A DNA stretch of 46,266 nt from assembly GCA_045613685.1 (NCBI GenBank), contig JAZLBL010000033.1, forward strand, positions 1-46,266, in the 5' to 3' direction. Shown here one piece after another: positions 1-8,006 of the stretch. The position numbers were made by a program, and so were the translations under genes. The stretch is from Fimenecus sp045613685 (GTDB taxonomy: Bacteria; Bacillota; Clostridia; Oscillospirales; Acutalibacteraceae). The first letter of the stretch is position 1. The number at the start of each line of letters is the position of its first letter. Below the pieces are notes generated by a model. The model was not told the DNA's origin. It saw only the letters and a list, made by a program, of their open reading frames with translations, and did no database searches.

Positions 1-129
1 TTACTCGGCACCGTCAAATACGCTTGCGAGCAGAATGATTTATCTGTTTATACAGAAAATGCAGAATATATTAATTTATCAACGAACCGCCTTTTTATGG
101 ATTTATTTATTGCAAACATGGAATTTTAA
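1..129 (+). CDS. C-terminal end of an unrecognised protein (partial)
   Basis: Frame 1 is open from the first base and ends with TAA at 127-129, giving the last 42 residues of a protein that starts outside the window. The tail ends in TNRLFMDLFIANMEF. I do not recognise a family. It is followed at once by a hairpin terminator, which fits a true gene end. No function is proposed. Confidence 0.55.
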   Translation, partial: LLGTVKYACEQNDLSVYTENAEYINLSTNRLFMDLFIANMEF

Positions 130-132
130 AGT

Positions 133-166
133 AAAAGAGCACTTCCGTCAGGAAGCGCACTTTTTA
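133..166. terminator. Bidirectional hairpin terminator
   Basis: AAAAGAGCACTTCC pairs imperfectly with GGAAGCGCACTTTT around a GTCA loop (two mismatches), with A-rich and T-rich flanks. It lies between the partial plus-strand gene and the minus-strand SDR gene, so it can serve both. Confidence 0.7.
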
Positions 167-189
167 TAAAAGCAACAACTATGCTTTAT

Positions 190-1035
190 TTATTTTTTAT
201 CGCTTTTCTTTTCGTATCCGAAGGTTGAAGCAAAAAGGTCAATTTTAAAAGCTTTGATTACTGAACTGAAAAGTCTTGAACCTTGCACAGGCATAAGGCG
301 GTTGAAGCGTCCCATTGCATTACCGTCAAAACCAACAACGATATATGACTTTTTCTTGAGAATACCCTTAAGTATTTTGTTTACTGCTACATGGCAAGGT
401 GTTGAAACCATGTTGATAAGGTCCATACCGTTTGTTTCACCTTGGTTTCTGAAAATATCTGTCTTTGTAAATCCAGGACAAACGAGACCTATGTAAGCTT
501 CGCCTCTGAGTTCTTCTCTCATAGCTTCAGTTAAACCTTTAACCGCTGCCTTGCTTGCAGAATACATTGATGTTCCGCCGAGTGCCATAAGTGCTGCAGA
601 TGATGCAACATTTATAATTGCAGGAGTTTCGCTTTTGAGAAGGAGAGGGAGCATAATTTTTGAAGAATATGCCGCTGAATAGAAGTCAATATTAATTGAT
701 TCATCAATTTCTTCCTTTGAATAGTTCATAAGTCTGTCAAAACGAGGAAGAACACCAGCATTGTTGATAAGAACATCAGGGGCAATATTGTTTTCAACAA
801 GCCAATCATGAAAACTTTGCCAATTATCATAACTTGAAACATCAAAAAGTTTATATGAGAACAACTTTGCATAATCGCCAAGTTCTTCAACGAAGTTAAG
901 CATTTTCTTTTCACTTCTAGCAACACCAATTACTTTACAGTTATGCTCTTTCATAAGTCTCTCAGCAAGCATTTTGCCAATGCCACTTGATGCACCTGTG
1001 ATGATTACAGTTTTGTTATCAATCCACTTTGACAT
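190..1035 (-). CDS. Short-chain dehydrogenase/reductase (SDR)
   Basis: NAD(P)-dependent oxidoreductase of the classical SDR family, cytoplasmic, 281 aa. Visible motifs: the glycine-rich cofactor loop TGASSGIG at 13-20, NNAG at 91-94, the active-site serine in VASSAAL (about 145) and the catalytic pair Tyr158-xxx-Lys162 (YSASK). Arg40 after the second strand (GVAR) would suit NADPH; this is inference. The C-terminal 60 residues are longer and more basic than in minimal SDRs, as in the acyl/keto-reductase-like subgroup. ATG start with GAGGTGTGG upstream. It is a single-gene unit with its own promoter and the shared terminator at 133-166. Substrate cannot be told from sequence. Confidence 0.9.
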   Translation of the reverse strand: MSKWIDNKTVIITGASSGIGKMLAERLMKEHNCKVIGVARSEKKMLNFVEELGDYAKLFSYKLFDVSSYDNWQSFHDWLVENNIAPDVLINNAGVLPRFDRLMNYSKEEIDESINIDFYSAAYSSKIMLPLLLKSETPAIINVASSAALMALGGTSMYSASKAAVKGLTEAMREELRGEAYIGLVCPGFTKTDIFRNQGETNGMDLINMVSTPCHVAVNKILKGILKKKSYIVVGFDGNAMGRFNRLMPVQGSRLFSSVIKAFKIDLFASTFGYEKKSDKK

Positions 1036-1070
1036 TTACCACACCTCAAAAATATATAAATTATGGAAAA

Positions 1071-1103
1071 ATTATATCACAAATATTTACTGTTTTCAAC
1101 AGT
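1071..1103 (-). promoter_or_regulatory. SDR promoter with overlapping palindrome
   Basis: On the minus strand TTGAAA (1099-1094), a 17-base spacer and TATAAT (1076-1071) stand ahead of the SDR gene. A 6-3-6 inverted repeat ACTGTT-TTC-AACAGT (1089-1103) covers the -35 box and could be a repressor site. The promoter match is strong; the operator is inference. Confidence 0.6.
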
Positions 1104-1161
1104 GTGTGAAAGAAAAAATCAACTATAATCAAAAGTTTAAAGTTAGATTTGATTGATAGCA

Positions 1162-1315
1162 ACAGGACTTGACCGTCTGCTGTGGCTACGCCTTGCATAC
1201 TGACCGCTTGGCGACCCAAATTCTTATGAATTTCGGTACCCGCCAACCGCTTTGTGCTAAAAACAATTCGCCGAATTGTTTTCTTAACGCACAAACCTTC
1301 ACAGGTTCAAGTCCT
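1162..1315. repeat. Structured inverted-repeat element with tRNA T-arm-like ends
   Basis: This is the main content of the 528-base gap between the SDR and EEP genes, besides the tRNA. The ends are AGGACTTGA (1164-1172) and its inverse TCAAGTCCT (1307-1315). Between them lie TTGGCG/CGCCAA (1208-1213, 1241-1246) enclosing AAATTC-TTAT-GAATTT (1218-1233), and a 21-base palindrome of AAACAATTCG arms (1261-1281). The end sequences match the T-arm of the adjacent tRNA-Pro: ACAGGACTTGA occurs at 1162-1172 and again at 1376-1386, and CAGGTTCAAGTCCT at 1302-1315 is the inverse. It looks like a non-coding mobile or palindromic unit, or a structured RNA. I know of no named family for it. Confidence 0.5.
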
Positions 1316-1324
1316 TATTTCAAA

Positions 1325-1363
1325 CAAAAAAATTGAGAACCCGCAAAAGCGAATTCTCAATTT
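1325..1363 (-). terminator. tRNA-Pro terminator
   Basis: Read on the minus strand, AATTGAGAA and TTCTCAATT (plus 1331-1339 and 1354-1362) form a stem followed by a run of T, starting right after the tRNA 3' end. Confidence 0.8.
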
Positions 1364-1364
1364 T

Positions 1365-1440
1365 TGGTCGGAGTGACAGGACTTGAACCTGCGGCCTCTT
1401 GACCCCCAGTCAAGCGCGCTCCCAGCTGCGCCACACCCCG
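1365..1440 (-). tRNA. tRNA-Pro (anticodon GGG)
   Basis: The minus strand folds as a complete 76-base cloverleaf. The acceptor stem CGGGGTG pairs with CACTCCG. The D-arm is GCGC/GCGC. The anticodon stem CTTGA/TCAAG encloses loop CTGGGGG, giving anticodon GGG. The T-arm is GCAGG-TTCAAGT-CCTGT, and CCA is encoded. GGG reads proline codons CCC and CCU. A terminator follows directly, so this is probably a single tRNA unit. Confidence 0.95.
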
Positions 1441-1563
1441 TAGTTATCAACGCAAATTATGATAACATAACAGAAAATAATTTTCAAGTATTTTCATTAT
1501 ATTTATATTTACCTTTGCCTTTTCTCAATAAGTGTGTTAAAATTTATAAAAAGGAGTGTTTTT

Positions 1564-2472
1564 ATGAAAAAGTCATCAAAGATTTTGTTATCGGTTGTTG
1601 CCGTAATTTTAGTATTGGCTATTGCTTTTTCTGTATCATTTTATTGGTATTATCCACACTATAAAGAGATGAAAAAAGAAGTTGAAATACAAGATATTTA
1701 CCGTGAAAACGAGCTTAGAGTAATGAGTTGCAATGTTCGTTGCATTTCACCAACTGACTTAGGCAAAAAGAGTTGGTTTTATCGTGCAGACCTTATAATG
1801 CAAGGTATTCAGAAAGAGCAACCAAGTGTTATCGGTTTCCAAGAAGTTACCAAATGGCACTATTCATATCTTTGTGACACATTAGCAATGTATGACTCAG
1901 TAATTACGTATCGTGATGATGCATTTAACTCTGAAGGATGCCCAATTTTTTATCGTTCAGATATTTATACTCTTATCGATAAAGGCTCATTCTGGTTATC
2001 AGAAACACCTGATGTAATGAGCAAGTCTTGGGGTGCACAGTTTAATCGTGTTTGCAGTTATGTTATTCTGAAAGATAATGCTACAGAAACAGAGTTTGTT
2101 GTGTTCAACACACATTTAAGTCATGTCAGTGACGAAGCTCGTATAAACGGAATACAGGTTGTACTCGATAAGATAAAAGAATTTGGTTCAATTCCTGCAG
2201 TGCTTATGGGCGACCTTAATGCTGAAGAAGATTCACAGACATACAAGAGTGCAACAGTAAATTTCCTTGATACAAAATATCAAACAGAAAATACAATGAC
2301 AAGTTGCACATATCAGGCTTGGGGTAAACAACTTGATAAAAACTGTATTGACTATATTTTGGTTTCAAAAACAGGCTTTAAGACTAATTCATATAAAGTT
2401 GTAACAGATACTTATGACGGCGTTTATTCAAGTGACCACTTCCCATTATCTGTAAGCCTCTCTTTTGAATAA
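1564..2472 (+). CDS. Membrane-anchored endonuclease/exonuclease/phosphatase-fold protein
   Basis: Predicted metal-dependent phosphoesterase of the EEP superfamily (DNase I/exonuclease III/sphingomyelinase fold), 302 aa. An N-terminal hydrophobic helix (about 8-28) after MKKSSK suggests a membrane anchor or uncleaved signal, so the domain probably works outside the cell. The EEP core runs from about 50 to the end: Asn57 (SCNVRC), Glu94 (GFQEV), His174 (NTHLSH), Asp207 and Asn209 (GDLN), Asp253 (IDYIL) and Asp291-His292 (SSDHF), i.e. the whole expected active site. The start at 1564 is chosen because AAGGAG sits just upstream; an in-frame ATG at 1534 lacks one. Substrate (nucleic acid, phospholipid or sugar phosphate) is not resolved. 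Confidence 0.85.
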   Translation: MKKSSKILLSVVAVILVLAIAFSVSFYWYYPHYKEMKKEVEIQDIYRENELRVMSCNVRCISPTDLGKKSWFYRADLIMQGIQKEQPSVIGFQEVTKWHYSYLCDTLAMYDSVITYRDDAFNSEGCPIFYRSDIYTLIDKGSFWLSETPDVMSKSWGAQFNRVCSYVILKDNATETEFVVFNTHLSHVSDEARINGIQVVLDKIKEFGSIPAVLMGDLNAEEDSQTYKSATVNFLDTKYQTENTMTSCTYQAWGKQLDKNCIDYILVSKTGFKTNSYKVVTDTYDGVYSSDHFPLSVSLSFE

Positions 2473-2480
2473 TATAACAT

Positions 2481-2516
2481 AAAAATAAGGGATACCGTTT
2501 GGTACCCCTTATTTTT
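2481..2516. terminator. Bidirectional terminator between EEP and ZIP genes
   Basis: AAAATAAGGGATACC pairs with GGTACCCCTTATTTT around GTTT (one mismatch), with A/T tails on both sides. The two flanking genes converge on it, and the ZIP stop codon lies in its right tail. Confidence 0.85.
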
Positions 2517-3315
2517 ATCCTAACATAACATCTAATAGCATCATAGTTGCAAATCCCGAAACAATACCCATTGTTGCAAAATACGGTTGTGATTTTTGAT
2601 TTTTCTGACATTCGGGAATTAACTCATGTACGGCTACTAAAATCATAGCACCCGCAGCAAACGATAGAGCATAGGGGAGAAGTGATTCAACATAAACCGT
2701 CAGCAACGCTCCTAATATGCCTGCAAAAGGTTCAACCATACCCGACGCTTGACCAAATAGAAAACTCTTTTTTCGGGAATATCCTTCTCGTCTTAATGGT
2801 ACTGAAATCGCTGCACCTTCAGGGAAATTTTGCAAACCAATACCAACTGCTACTGATATTGCACCTAACAGATTTTCGTTTGAAAAGTTGTTTTGAAGAG
2901 CACCAAAAGCAACTCCAACTGCTAAACCTTCAGGTATATTGTGCAAAGTGATTGAAAGAATTAACATAATTATTCTTTGTAAATTTTCACTGGGTTTAGA
3001 TTCAGGATTGTTTGCTTTGTTTCTTGCAAAGGTGACTATTTTATCAGAAATCCACATAAATGTTGCGCCAAATAGAAAACCAAATGTCACTACAAAATAT
3101 GCGGGTGTGTTCAATACGGATTCAGCTCGTTCAATAGCCGGTTGCAATAATGACCAGAAACTTGCTGCAATCATAACACCCGATGCAAAACCAAGCATAA
3201 CATTAAGTATGTTTTTATTAGGGGATTTGAATAAAACTACTGTGGCGGCACCTAATGTTGTTACAAACCAAGTTCCAAGTGTTGCTATTAATGCCATAAT
3301 GACAAAACTATTCAT
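2515..3315 (-). CDS. ZIP-family divalent metal transporter (GufA/ZupT type)
   Basis: Integral membrane importer for zinc and related divalent metals, 266 aa, with about eight hydrophobic segments. The metal-site helices are visible: HNIPEG at 125-130 (TM4) and NFPEG at 163-167 (TM5). A third acidic segment is MVEPFAG near 193-199, and HELIPE is at 220-225, the pattern of the bacterial GufA/ZupT subfamily. The TM3-TM4 loop (about 96-112) is short and charged and lacks the His-rich run seen in many eukaryotic ZIPs. ATG start with GGAGGTG upstream. A TATAAT (minus, 3339-3334) probably belongs to its promoter, but the -35 is weak. The metal specificity is family knowledge, not shown here. Confidence 0.9.
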   Translation of the reverse strand: MNSFVIMALIATLGTWFVTTLGAATVVLFKSPNKNILNVMLGFASGVMIAASFWSLLQPAIERAESVLNTPAYFVVTFGFLFGATFMWISDKIVTFARNKANNPESKPSENLQRIIMLILSITLHNIPEGLAVGVAFGALQNNFSNENLLGAISVAVGIGLQNFPEGAAISVPLRREGYSRKKSFLFGQASGMVEPFAGILGALLTVYVESLLPYALSFAAGAMILVAVHELIPECQKNQKSQPYFATMGIVSGFATMMLLDVMLG

Positions 3316-3385
3316 ATAGCACCTCCACTATTCATTATATTTTTAGAATAATAAAAGGGTGAATAGTTTTATCTATAAAATACCA

Positions 3386-3414
3386 TTGACAACAGAACAA
3401 ATGTTCGGTAAAAT
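3386..3414 (+). promoter_or_regulatory. dinB promoter with LexA (SOS) box
   Basis: TTGACA (3386-3391), a 17-base spacer and TAAAAT (3409-3414) precede dinB. The spacer contains GAACAAATGTTC at 3395-3406, which fits the Gram-positive LexA box GAAC-N4-GTTC exactly. A repressor bound there would block polymerase, so the gene should be DNA-damage inducible. Confidence 0.85.
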
Positions 3415-3440
3415 ATTACTGATAAACGGAGTGATATTTT

Positions 3441-4676
3441 TTGGACAGAATAATTCTTCATTGTGATTTGAATAATTTTTATGCATCTGTTGAATGTGTG
3501 AAAAATCCCCAATTACAAGGCAAACCTGTTGCTGTTTGTGGCAATCAGGATGACCGTCATGGTATTGTCTTGGCAAAATCTCAAATAGCAAAAATATGTG
3601 GTGTAAAAACGGGTGATACAATTTCAGAAGCACGAAAGAAATGCTCAAATTTAATTGTTGTTAATACTGATTTTGATGCATATTATCATTATTCTCAGCT
3701 CGTCAAGAAAATTTATGCTCGCTATACTGATTTAATCGAGCCATTTGGAATGGATGAATGTTGGCTGGATGTAACAGGTAGTACAACTCTTTTTGGTGAT
3801 GGTGAGCAGATAGCAGATAAAATAAGAAAACAAATAAAAAAAGAGACGGGGCTTACCATATCTGTTGGTGTTTCCTTTAATAAAATCTTTGCGAAACTAG
3901 GCAGTGATATGAAAAAGCCCGATGCCACAACAGTGATTTCTCGTGATAATTTTAAAGAAAAAATATGGAATTTGCCAACATCAGAATTATTGTTTGTTGG
4001 TCGTCGCACAACTAAAACATTAGAAAAATACGGAATATACACAATAGGTGATATAGCAAATATACACCCATCTTTTCTTAAAAAGATTTTAGGCAAAAAT
4101 GGTATAGATTTATGGCTATATGCTAACGGAAATGATGTATCGTCTGTGGCTCATATTGACTCAAAAATAATAATGAAAAGTGTCAGCAGGGGAATAACTT
4201 GCGTTGATAGTCTTACAAGTGTTGAAGAAGCACAACGGGTTATTGCAGAGCTCTGCGTCAATGTATCGAAAGGTTTGAGGTGCGAACAATTACTGGCTAC
4301 TGGAGTACAGTTAGCAGTTAAAGACGATAATCTCAACACTCATCAATATTCGACTTTGTTAAAGTTTCCCACACATAATGCAAAAGAGATTTTTAATGCA
4401 TCTTGTGAGCTAATTAAAAATCATAAATGGAACAGAAAAATTAGGTCGTTATCAGTAAGAACATACAATCTAATTTTAGAAAACTCAATTCAACAATTAA
4501 CCTTTGATTATAACTTTGATAAACACAAAAAAATTGAAATAGAAGATAGTGCGATAATGCAAATAAAAGGGGAATATGGCAAAAATACAATATTCAACGG
4601 ATGTCGTCTTTTGGGCACAAAAATACCGGCTGGCAAGAGTGAATATTCCACCTTGCCACCGGCAAATTTACACTAA
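3441..4676 (+). CDS. dinB: Y-family DNA polymerase (DinB / Pol IV type)
   Basis: Translesion DNA polymerase, 411 aa. Catalytic acids are Asp9 (HCDLNN) and Asp105-Glu106 (FGMDECW). A palm/finger block LAKSQIAKICGVKTGD follows at 45-59, SVGVSFNKIFAKLGSDMKKP at 141-160, a helix-hairpin-helix thumb (FVGRRTTKTLEKYGI) near 185-199 and a little-finger domain to about 345. QQLTFDY at 351-357 resembles a beta-clamp-binding motif (QLxLF type); this is inference. Translation starts at TTG 3441, nine bases after GGAG; no good ATG is available. The promoter carries a LexA box. The 3' end overlaps the convergent ABC-F gene by nine bases, and the last ~19 residues look like by-products of an embedded terminator. 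Confidence 0.93.
   Translation: MDRIILHCDLNNFYASVECVKNPQLQGKPVAVCGNQDDRHGIVLAKSQIAKICGVKTGDTISEARKKCSNLIVVNTDFDAYYHYSQLVKKIYARYTDLIEPFGMDECWLDVTGSTTLFGDGEQIADKIRKQIKKETGLTISVGVSFNKIFAKLGSDMKKPDATTVISRDNFKEKIWNLPTSELLFVGRRTTKTLEKYGIYTIGDIANIHPSFLKKILGKNGIDLWLYANGNDVSSVAHIDSKIIMKSVSRGITCVDSLTSVEEAQRVIAELCVNVSKGLRCEQLLATGVQLAVKDDNLNTHQYSTLLKFPTHNAKEIFNASCELIKNHKWNRKIRSLSVRTYNLILENSIQQLTFDYNFDKHKKIEIEDSAIMQIKGEYGKNTIFNGCRLLGTKIPAGKSEYSTLPPANLH
4618..4662 (-). terminator. ABC-F terminator embedded in the dinB 3' coding end
   Basis: On the minus strand, CCGGTGGCAAG (4662-4652) pairs with CTTGCCAGCCGG (4637-4626) with a single bulged base, and is followed by TATTTTTG. It sits 6 bases beyond the ABC-F stop codon and inside the dinB reading frame. 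On the plus strand the same hairpin has no T run, so it should act for ABC-F only. Confidence 0.6.
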
Positions 4677-6554
4677 TTCTAACCAAATATTTTCAAGTTC
4701 TTCTAAAAATTCTTCTTTTTCTTTTATGTTATTAAGAATTTCAGAAAGCTTTTTGTAATCGCTTGAAATTTCAGGGTCTTCACATTGTGCTTTTAAAGAA
4801 GTAATCTCATTTTGCAGATTTTCCATTTCTTTTTCAACGTTCATAAGTTTTGCACGTCGCTTTCGGTCTTCTGCTTTGTTTTTGCGAGATTCATTATATG
4901 AAGAATTAGTTGTTGTTTTCTCTTTATGAGTTTCATTAGTTACAACATTGTTTGAATGCTCTTTATAATAATCATAATTACCATTATATACAGTAATACC
5001 ATTGTTTGACATTTCAATGATTTTTGTCGGTACAGAATTGAGCAGATATCTGTCGTGTGAAACCATAATAATTGTGCCTGAATATTCTTTCAAAGCCTTG
5101 TCTAAAGCTTCTTTTGCTTTATAGTCAAGGTGATTAGTAGGCTCGTCCAAAACAAGCACATTTGAACGTTCAAAGACGATTATGCACAATGCAACTTTTG
5201 CCCTGTTAGCACCACTCATTTCACGAATACGTTTAAATACATCTTCGTCTTCAATAAGAAAACGAGCAAGCATACTGCGAATCTCATATTCTGTTTTTGT
5301 TGGGAATCTGCGATGCACAGTTTCTAAAACTGTCATATTAAGGTCAAGAGATGATAATTCCTGGTCAAAATATGAAACTTTAACATTACCACCCCAACGA
5401 GCAACACCTTCACAAGGCAACTTTTTAAGAATGGCTTTTAAAAAAGAGGATTTGCCTACGCCGTTCTTACCAACAAAGGCAATTTTTTCATCTCGAGAAA
5501 CCACCAAATCAAAGTTTTCAAATAAAGTGCGTTTAGTTTCACCTTTGCCAACAGAGACTTTAAGTCCCTTGCATTCAAGAATAGTTTTATGTGGCTCAAT
5601 ATCAAAAGGGAATGAAATATGCAAATCTTTAACTTGTGGATTAGGTTTTGCTTGTAACTCCATTTTTTCAAGTGCTTTCACACGTGAGCCAACGCTGTTT
5701 ATGCTGCTTGATTTTGCAAGATTTCGACGAACATAATCCCTTAAATCTTCAATTTCTCGTTGTTGTTTTTCATATTCTTTTGTGAGCGTTTTAATACGCT
5801 CTTCTTTTTGTGTTAAAAATGAAGAATATCCACCTTTATATCGCACCAATTCACCATTTTCAATTTCACAGATATCAGATGCAACGGCATTTAAAAAATA
5901 TCTGTCGTGAGATACAATAATAACAGCACCTTTATAGTTATTTAAATAGTCTTCTAACCAGTTGAGCATAGAAAAATCAAGGTGATTTGTTGGCTCGTCA
6001 AGAATAAGCAAATTTGGGTTTTCAACAAGAATTTTTGCAAGTGCAAATCTTGTTTTTTCACCACCAGAAAGTACAGAAACTGATGTGCTCATATCAAAGC
6101 CACCAAATCCCATACCATTAAGGACAGTGTTTATTCTGACTTCTGCATTGTGACCATCGACAGCATTATAAATGTTTGTATATTTCTCATATTCAGCAGA
6201 TAATTTTTCATATTCTATTCCGCTGACGGTTGCCATTTTTGAAGAGATTTCTTCAATCTTTTTTCTTGTATCAAACACAAGTTTCAATGAATCTTCAATT
6301 TCTTCTTTGAGTGTGTTAGAAGTGTTCAAAGCCTCATTTTGCTTCAAATAACCAATTCGCAAATCATTTTTTAAAGATAAAGTACCATCATCATAATCAA
6401 GTGTGCCCGAAATAATGTTTAACAGGGTAGATTTGCCCACACCGTTAATGCCTAAAAGACCAATTCGGTCTTTATCATTAACAGAGAGAGTGATGTTTTT
6501 TAATATGCTTTTGTCAAGAAAACTTTTTGAAATGTTATTGAGTGATACAAGCAT
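4668..6554 (-). CDS. ABC-F family ATPase (ribosome-associated type)
   Basis: Soluble protein with two ABC ATPase domains and no membrane segments, 628 aa. Domain 1: Walker A GINGVGKST (35-43), signature LSGGEKTRF (162-170), Walker B LLILDEPTNHLD (182-193), SHDR at 215-218. Domain 2: Walker A GKNGVGKSS (362-370), a variant signature MSGANRAKV (446-454) and VLVLDEPTNHLD at 466-477. The charged linker at about 245-305 is the P-site tRNA interaction region of the family. The C-terminal part (about 555-625) is a charged coiled coil, as in Uup/YdiF-type members. These proteins bind the ribosome E site and help translation; some give antibiotic resistance, but nothing here shows that. Sixteen bases after the MATE gene, so probably co-transcribed with it. 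Confidence 0.9.
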   Translation of the reverse strand: MLVSLNNISKSFLDKSILKNITLSVNDKDRIGLLGINGVGKSTLLNIISGTLDYDDGTLSLKNDLRIGYLKQNEALNTSNTLKEEIEDSLKLVFDTRKKIEEISSKMATVSGIEYEKLSAEYEKYTNIYNAVDGHNAEVRINTVLNGMGFGGFDMSTSVSVLSGGEKTRFALAKILVENPNLLILDEPTNHLDFSMLNWLEDYLNNYKGAVIIVSHDRYFLNAVASDICEIENGELVRYKGGYSSFLTQKEERIKTLTKEYEKQQREIEDLRDYVRRNLAKSSSINSVGSRVKALEKMELQAKPNPQVKDLHISFPFDIEPHKTILECKGLKVSVGKGETKRTLFENFDLVVSRDEKIAFVGKNGVGKSSFLKAILKKLPCEGVARWGGNVKVSYFDQELSSLDLNMTVLETVHRRFPTKTEYEIRSMLARFLIEDEDVFKRIREMSGANRAKVALCIIVFERSNVLVLDEPTNHLDYKAKEALDKALKEYSGTIIMVSHDRYLLNSVPTKIIEMSNNGITVYNGNYDYYKEHSNNVVTNETHKEKTTTNSSYNESRKNKAEDRKRRAKLMNVEKEMENLQNEITSLKAQCEDPEISSDYKKLSEILNNIKEKEEFLEELENIWLELV

Positions 6555-6570
6555 AATATATTCCTTTAAA

Positions 6571-7914
6571 TTAGTTTTGAGTCATGTTATGTATGTTTTT
6601 CTTCCACATACCTGTAAAGAAGAAAACTGATGAGATTATTGTTGCTAAAAGCCAACCAACAGGCCACGAGTACCAGATACCAAGCTCATTGAATATAGGT
6701 GAAAGTGCAAATGAAAGTGCCACTCTCAATAATAAATCAGAGAATGTTGAAATCATAAACATTTTCATTTTACCACATCCACGAAGAACGCCGTCAATAA
6801 TTAGCTTAATAGCAATAAAGAGATAGAAAGGTGATACGATTTTTAAGAAATTAATTCCCACATTAATTATTTGAACATCATTTGATGTCACGAAAATTTG
6901 CATCATATCTTGTGGGAAGAAAAAGAATAAAATAAATAACGGTATAGTAATAGCATAGGACATAATATAAAGGTGTTTTACTCCTTTTTTTATTCTGTCA
7001 ATTTTGTTTGCTCCCACATTTTGCGCAGTAAAACTTGACATACTATTTCCAAGAGCGCAAAGGGTAGTTATTGTGAATGTATTGAGCTTTCCTGCTGCAG
7101 AAAATCCTGCAACAACAACTGCACCAAATTTGTTAACAATACCTTGAATAAAAATATTACCAACAGATACAAAACTCTGTTGTAAAATACTTGGAATGGC
7201 AACAAACAGTATCTTTTTGAGTATATCAAAAGAGAATAAGTTGAATTTGTTTGTTTCAATCTTTTTTAGGCGCACCAGCAAAACTGAAACAGACAGAACT
7301 GAAGAAATTCCTTGTGCAATAAATGTTGCCCAAGCAACACCAGAAACGCCCATAGATGTGTATTTTACCAAGATATAATCGAGAACAACATTGAACACAG
7401 ACGAGAAAATCAAGAAATATAGTGGAGTTTTAGAGTCGCCCAATGCCGTGAATATACCTGTACAAATATTATATAAAAAAAGAAATATTAAACCTGCAGT
7501 ATAAATATTGAGATATGAAGCAGAGTCAATAAAAAGATTATTAGGGGTATTAAGTGATGTGAGTAAAGGCTTTGATAAAATAAGCCCACCAATGGTAAGA
7601 AATATACTCAATCCAATAGCTGATAAAAGTGATGTGCTGATGCAAGTTTTTGTTTTTTCATAGTTTTTGCTACCGAAAAACTGCGATATAACTACACAAC
7701 AACCAATATTTGAACCATTAGCAATAGCCATATATATCATTGTAATTGTATATGAAATACCGATTGATGCAAGTGCATCACCACCAAGGAATTTGCCTGC
7801 AATAATACTATCAGCAATGTTATATAACTGTTGAAAGCAAACGCTAATAAGCATAGGAATTGTGAATTTAATTAGTATTTTTGCAGGGTTACCCTGAGTC
7901 AAATCTCTGACCAT
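6571..7914 (-). CDS. MATE-family multidrug/metabolite exporter
   Basis: Twelve-helix membrane exporter driven by Na+ or H+, 447 aa, the usual length. The N-terminus MVRDLTQGNPAKILIKFTIP and the following MLISVCFQQLYNIADSIIAG are typical of clostridial MATE proteins (NorM/DinF-like), and two similar halves of six helices can be followed. The segment VAGFSAAGKLNTF near 280 starts the second half. Start ATG 7914 has GGTGGT upstream. The gene lies after the terminator of the purine transporter operon and just before the ABC-F gene. I see no clear promoter of its own, so weak local initiation or read-through is possible. Substrate unknown. Confidence 0.9.
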   Translation of the reverse strand: MVRDLTQGNPAKILIKFTIPMLISVCFQQLYNIADSIIAGKFLGGDALASIGISYTITMIYMAIANGSNIGCCVVISQFFGSKNYEKTKTCISTSLLSAIGLSIFLTIGGLILSKPLLTSLNTPNNLFIDSASYLNIYTAGLIFLFLYNICTGIFTALGDSKTPLYFLIFSSVFNVVLDYILVKYTSMGVSGVAWATFIAQGISSVLSVSVLLVRLKKIETNKFNLFSFDILKKILFVAIPSILQQSFVSVGNIFIQGIVNKFGAVVVAGFSAAGKLNTFTITTLCALGNSMSSFTAQNVGANKIDRIKKGVKHLYIMSYAITIPLFILFFFFPQDMMQIFVTSNDVQIINVGINFLKIVSPFYLFIAIKLIIDGVLRGCGKMKMFMISTFSDLLLRVALSFALSPIFNELGIWYSWPVGWLLATIISSVFFFTGMWKKNIHNMTQN

Positions 7915-7924
7915 AATACCACCT

Positions 7925-7954
7925 AAAAATAAGGGACTGACACGCAGTCCCTTA
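7925..7954 (-). terminator. Terminator of the purine uptake operon
   Basis: A perfect 9-bp stem AAGGGACTG/CAGTCCCTT (7931-7939, 7945-7953) with loop ACACG is followed on the minus strand by ATTTTTA. It ends the xpt-BMP-ABC transcript ahead of the MATE gene. Confidence 0.85.
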
Positions 7955-8006
7955 AAATTTATATTGTTTTAAAACATATAAAAAGTTATTGTTCTTAATT
8001 ATAAAA

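Noticed and set aside
1061..1294. Minus-strand open frame through the repeat element (77 codons)
   Set aside because: It lies over the SDR promoter and palindromic hairpins, has no ribosome site, and its peptide follows the repeat structure; not a credible gene.
1383..1664. Plus-strand open frame starting in tRNA-Pro
   Set aside because: It runs antisense to the tRNA and overlaps the EEP gene in another frame; no ribosome site.
5182..5736. 184-codon plus-strand frame opposite the ABC-F gene
   Set aside because: It is the antisense shadow of the two ATPase domains, with no promoter or ribosome site.
4668..7914. MATE plus ABC-F pair as an antibiotic resistance island
   Set aside because: Both families are common housekeeping genes, and base composition and neighbours look normal; no mobile sequence is present.
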